From Cannabis sativa (lineage: Eukaryota; Streptophyta; Magnoliopsida; Rosales; Cannabaceae), in assembly GCF_029168945.1 (NCBI RefSeq), contig NC_083601.1, positions 36,383,660-36,447,659 of the forward strand: 64,000 bases of DNA, in the 5' to 3' direction. The number at the start of each line of letters is the position of its first letter. The first letter of the stretch is position 1. Both the position numbers and the translations under genes were made by a program. Shown one piece after another: positions 59,956 through 64,000 of this stretch. The notes beneath the pieces were generated by a model that was given only the letters and a program-made list of their open reading frames with translations, did no database searches and had not been told where the DNA came from.

Positions 59956-61330
59956 TGTTGGGTGTGTTTTTCCAATTAACTGTGCTTATTTTGTTGAAAA
60001 GGAGGAATTAAATTGACAGGTAAAAGAGAAAGAAGCAAGGAAGAAAAGGAGTACAAAATTTGGAGCGGGTTGATTCTTTGAAGCGATGCTAAAGCAATGC
60101 TGAAGTGAATTCAGCATCCTGGAAGTGACGTGGAAACACGAATTTCACTTATCCACCTCAGCAATTTCGGTCCAATCATTCAAATTGCATCAGCTAGCTG
60201 ACACGGAAGAAAGAGGTCTCACCCTAGTGGGCCAAAGTGGAAAAGTTTGGGCTTCTATTTTGGGGGAGGAGGTTGGTACCCTAAAAACCCAACATCAAAA
60301 AAGAAAAGGAAAAGGAGGAAGTACACACAGTCATCTTCATCATCCAGTACGGGGCAGCTGCCATTTTTTCTATGGAGGAGTTTTAATTGCAGCAGGAAGT
60401 ACAACAAAGAAGAAAGAAGAGGGGACCAAGCCTAGTGTTTGAATTTTCTTTTACCCTTTCTTGATAGTCTTCTTTATTTCTCTCTTTGTTATTGTTGTTT
60501 GTACTTAGTATTCAAAACTTCTTGAGATTGTAAATTTGGGCAGCAGCCATGGATGAAGTATTTTTAGCTTGGATTTTATCTTTTTATATGAATATGAGCT
60601 AAGCTTTTGAGGCTTGAATGACTATGAACTTCTAAGTTGGGTATGATTAAATTTTAAGCTTACTTTAGTATTTGTTTGCCTTTGTTCATTCAAGTGAGTT
60701 TCATTTTAATTGATTGTTGTTTTTTGGCCATGAATAACAATTTGCTAAGCTAAATCTTGTACTGGAAGGGCTAGATCTAGTAGTTCAACTTGAATGAAGC
60801 AAGTGAAAACCTAGATTTAGGCTTTTCTTTGTAAGTGGATAGGAATATTTCATTTACCTTGCATAACTTACCAAATGAATGCTTGAATGGTTGCTGGTTT
60901 GATATAGGAATATATTGAGCTTAATGGTAGTATTAAAGTTGTGAGTGTTGGAAAATTCTCACAAGCCTAGAGGAATTTGTTGTTATCTCTGTGCAGAATG
61001 CTAAAGTAATGCTGAACCAATGCTGTACTGACTGTAAAAAAACCTGACTAGAAGGAATTAGTTATTCAAGCCATTTTTTGCCATATTACACTTGTTATCT
61101 TGCAGCCAATTTTTCTTAGCAGCAGTAGTTTAATTCTAGCAAGTTTAATTAAAGTCTATTTTAATTTTGAATCATTACTCAACCATTTGCATATTATTTG
61201 CTTTTACTTTAAGTTGTAATTAGTTGGTTTTACAAGATATTTTTGTTTGCAATCCCTGTGGAGACGATCTTACTTATCACTTTATTACTTGTTTGACTGC
61301 GTATACTTGCGTATAATAATTTTCACAACA
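59956..61330 (+). repeat. Athila-type 5' LTR (boundaries inferred)
   Basis: Candidate of 1,375 bp opening TGTTG and closing CAACA, immediately before a primer site. Only one LTR is inside the window, so the left boundary rests on the TG/CA ends and the inverted TGTTG/CAACA. The short motif 'aatgctgaa' recurs inside. ORFs at 60125-60442 are not supported as genes. Confidence 0.6.
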
Positions 61331-61336
61331 AGTTTT

Positions 61337-61354
61337 TGGCGCCGTTGCCGGGGA
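61337..61354 (+). other. Primer-binding site, Athila type
   Basis: TGGCGCCGTTGCCGGGGA, the tRNA-Asp-type site commonly found after the 5' LTR of Athila/Tat gypsy elements. Confidence 0.85.
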
Positions 61355-61464
61355 TTGAAACTAAAAATTGTGTATTGTCAACTATTTTGCAATTTATTTT
61401 CTGGTTTAAGGTTTTAATCTTATTTGGTGCGCTGAATTTTTATTTTTCAGGTGTAAACTAGTGT

Positions 61465-64000
61465 ATGAACGAGCAAGAAGAAGACCTTGAACTTGCTCCT
61501 ATTGACCCCGAAATTGAACGCACTTTCAGACAAAGGAGGAAGGAACAAAAGGCTAGAAAACGTTGCAATATGGCCGATGGGTTTGAAATTGGAGGTGCTC
61601 ATAACGAAGCCAATCCTATTGCTTTGGCCGATGATAGAGCCCGAGCAATAAGAGAGTATGCAGCCCCTATGTTCAATGAGCTAAATTCGGGTATTGTGAG
61701 ACCCGAAATCCAAGCACCTCACTTTGAGCTCAAGCCCGTGATGTTTCAAATGCTCCAAACGGTTGGTCAATTTGGTGGGTCGCCAACGGAAGATCCTCAC
61801 CTCCATATTCGCTCATTTTTGGAGGTGAGTGATTCTTTCAAGTTACAAGGAGTAAGTGAAGAGGCTTTAAGATTGAAGTTGTTCCCATTTTCCTTGAGGG
61901 ATCGGGCTAGAGCATGGCTTAACACTCTTCCTCCCGATTCGGTGACTAATTGGAATGACTTGGCTGAAAAATTCTTGAGAAAGTACTTTCCTCCAACAAG
62001 AAATGCAAAGTTTCGAAGCGAGATCATGTCCTTTCAACAATTGGAAGATGAGACTACTAGTGATGCATGGGAAAGGTTCAAGGAGTTGTTGAGGAAGTGC
62101 CCACATCATGGTATTCCCCATTGTATCCAACTTGAGACTTTTTACAATGGTCTCAATGCGGCTTCTAGGATGGTGTTGGACGCTTCGGCTAATGGAGCCA
62201 TTCTTTCCAAGTCTTACAATGAAGCTTTTGAGATTTTGGAAAGGATAGCTAGCAACAACTATCAATGGTCAACTAATAGAGCTCCTACAAGCCGAAAAGT
62301 AGCGGGTGTTCTTGAAGTAGATGCTTTGACCGCTCTAACCGCTCAAATGGCCTCAATGACCAACATTTTGAAGAATATGAATATGGGAGGAAGTGTACAA
62401 CCAGCCGCTGCCATTCAAAGGGCAGAAATCTCTTGTGTGTATTGTGGTGATGGGCATACTTTTGAAAATTGCCCCTCAAATCCAGCTTCGGTTTGCTATG
62501 TGGGTAATCAAAACTTCAACCGCAACAACAATTCATACTCAAACTCCTACAATCCGGCATGGAAGCATCATCCGAACTTTTCATGGGGAGGTCAAGGGGC
62601 CAGTTCAAGTGGAGCACAACAAGCACAAGGAAAGCAATCATTTCCACCGGGTTTTTCTCAACAACCTCACCAACCTCAAGGCTCTCAAACTAGTTCTTTG
62701 GAGAGCTTAATGAGAGATTATATGGCCAAGAATGACGCTGTAATTCAAAGCCAAGCAGCATCTCTTCGGAATCTTGAAGTTCAATTGGGGCAATTGGCCA
62801 AGGATTTGAAGAATAGACCACAAGGCACTTTGCCTAGTGACACCGAAAACCCAAGAAGAGATTGCAAAGAACATTGCAAAGCGGTAACCTTGAGAAGTGG
62901 AAAAATAATTGAGTCAAATGTGGCTGCAGAAGAAAAGAAAGAGCCCTCTTCAATCCAAAAAGAGGGGGAAATGAAGAAAAAACCAGCAACTTCAGCTGCT
63001 GAAATTCCCCCAGTAGTTACAGCATCCAGTCAGCATTCTACTGCAGAAAAGTCTTTGCAAAAGCCACCTCTACCATTTCCTCAACGGTTCAAGAAACAAC
63101 AAGATGATGGTCAATTCCGGAGATTCCTTGATGTTTTAAAGCAGCTCCACATCAATATACCATTAGTGGAAGCTTTAGAGCAAATGCCAACCTATGTGAA
63201 GTTTTTGAAGGATATTTTGACAAAGAAAAGGAGGCTTGGGGAGTTTGAAACGGTCGCTTTGACGGAGGGATGTAGTGCTATGTTGAAAAGTAAAATTCCA
63301 CCCAAATTGAAAGATCCGGACAGCTTTACAATTCCTATTTCTATAGGGGGTCGAGATGTTGGAAGAGCTCTTTGTGACTTGGGAGCTAGTATTAATCTCA
63401 TGCCTATGTCTATTTTTAGGAAGTTGGGAATTGGAGAAGCAAGGCCAACCACCGTCACTTTGCAATTAGCGGATCGTTCCATGGCTCATCCGGAAGGAAA
63501 AATTGAAGATGTGTTGGTACAAGTGGATAAGTTCATTTTTCCGGCCGATTTCATTATTCTTGACTATGAGGAAGATAGGGAAGTTCCAATCATTTTAGGG
63601 AGGCCATTTCTTGCCACGGGAAGAACTTTGATAGATGTTGAAAAGGGAGAGCTTACCATGAGAGCTCAAGATGAGCAAGCCACATTCAAGGTCTTTCATC
63701 CTATGCGTGCTCCGGATGCAATAGGAGAATGCTTAGCAATTGGAGATATGGATCCTAACATGGTTGAGGAGTCCAAATTCAAAAATAGTAAGAAGGTGAG
63801 AAAGAAGATTCCCCTTAAAGAAATTGCTAAGGATCACGAGCCGCAAGAAAGCAAAGACAAAACATCATTTGACCCTAAAAAACCACCCAAAAAGAAGAGA
63901 AAGAAAAAGAAGTTTAGTAGAAAATTTTGGTCTCAAATGTTTGAAGTTGGGCAACAAGTGATTTTTGCTAACTCTTTAATGAAGGCTACTCATGGACGAC
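61465..64000 (+). CDS. Athila-type Ty3-gypsy gag-protease ORF, cut by the window end
   Basis: An ORF from the ATG at 61465 (MNEQEEDLELAP) that I translated to the window end without a stop, at least 845 codons. Gag core: RARAWLNTLPPDSV...EKFLRKYFPP and FKELLRKCPHHGIPH...ETFYNGLN, typical of Athila. A CCHC-like knuckle (CVYCGDGHTFENC, about 62439-62475) follows, then a low-complexity Asn/Gln/Ser region. The protease-like segment is ALCDLGASINLMP (about 63367-63405), with DLG where most proteases have DTG/DSG, then IILGRPFLATG. The C-terminus in view is lysine-rich. Reverse transcriptase and integrase would lie beyond 64000. It is mostly uninterrupted, so the element may be young. Confidence 0.88.
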   Translation, partial: MNEQEEDLELAPIDPEIERTFRQRRKEQKARKRCNMADGFEIGGAHNEANPIALADDRARAIREYAAPMFNELNSGIVRPEIQAPHFELKPVMFQMLQTVGQFGGSPTEDPHLHIRSFLEVSDSFKLQGVSEEALRLKLFPFSLRDRARAWLNTLPPDSVTNWNDLAEKFLRKYFPPTRNAKFRSEIMSFQQLEDETTSDAWERFKELLRKCPHHGIPHCIQLETFYNGLNAASRMVLDASANGAILSKSYNEAFEILERIASNNYQWSTNRAPTSRKVAGVLEVDALTALTAQMASMTNILKNMNMGGSVQPAAAIQRAEISCVYCGDGHTFENCPSNPASVCYVGNQNFNRNNNSYSNSYNPAWKHHPNFSWGGQGASSSGAQQAQGKQSFPPGFSQQPHQPQGSQTSSLESLMRDYMAKNDAVIQSQAASLRNLEVQLGQLAKDLKNRPQGTLPSDTENPRRDCKEHCKAVTLRSGKIIESNVAAEEKKEPSSIQKEGEMKKKPATSAAEIPPVVTASSQHSTAEKSLQKPPLPFPQRFKKQQDDGQFRRFLDVLKQLHINIPLVEALEQMPTYVKFLKDILTKKRRLGEFETVALTEGCSAMLKSKIPPKLKDPDSFTIPISIGGRDVGRALCDLGASINLMPMSIFRKLGIGEARPTTVTLQLADRSMAHPEGKIEDVLVQVDKFIFPADFIILDYEEDREVPIILGRPFLATGRTLIDVEKGELTMRAQDEQATFKVFHPMRAPDAIGECLAIGDMDPNMVEESKFKNSKKVRKKIPLKEIAKDHEPQESKDKTSFDPKKPPKKKRKKKKFSRKFWSQMFEVGQQVIFANSLMKATHGR

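Noticed and set aside
60125..60442. 105-aa ORF before the Athila gag
   Set aside because: Falls inside the LTR and shows no conserved motif.

Overview
This window looks like nuclear DNA of a eudicot plant. It is AT-rich, its genes have many short GT-AG introns, and the recognisable families are plant types: a WRC-domain protein, an SYP7-class syntaxin, a receptor-like cytoplasmic kinase, a PLS-class PPR protein, Helitrons, Cassandra, Athila and ULP1-carrying Mutator elements. Species cannot be read from the sequence.

Layout. 1-1804 is AT-rich intergenic DNA. 1814-12144 is one Mutator-like element (MULE) with long terminal inverted repeats (TIRs) and a perfect 9-bp target-site duplication (TSD). 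It carries two convergent genes, a DUF1985/ULP1 protease gene (+) and a MURA transposase gene (-), both decayed. A third small ORF lies antisense inside an intron of the protease gene. Introns of both main genes are packed with a short GCGA motif that always lies on the sense strand of the gene concerned. A hAT-like element is inserted in the right TIR. 12858-14358 is a WRC-domain gene. 14.4-26.5 kb holds no host gene but is dense in nested elements: foldback MITEs with 9-bp TSDs, a Helitron, and a Cassandra TRIM split by a solo LTR. 26565-28797 is a syntaxin gene (-). 32108-38224 is a 14-exon TMEM8/PGAP6-like membrane protein gene (+), tail to tail with a CRCK-type kinase gene (-, 39367-41898). 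42.8-43.7 kb is a foldback MULE whose ends resemble the large MULE. 44733-47398 is a Helitron that captured a cinnamyl-alcohol-dehydrogenase fragment. 49477-51510 is an intronless PPR gene (-). From 52 kb on there are gypsy gag and LINE RNase H remnants, a complete but frameshifted Ty1-copia element nested in a hAT-like MITE, and the 5' part of an Athila-type gypsy element that runs off the window.

The five host genes (WRC protein, syntaxin, TMEM8-like, kinase, PPR) appear intact: every splice junction I placed keeps frame. They are unrelated in function and only share the neighbourhood. All transposase, protease and copia polyprotein genes carry frameshifts or stops; the Athila gag-protease ORF is open to the end of the window. 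The most unusual signal is the strand-polarised GCGA motif field inside the MULE introns.
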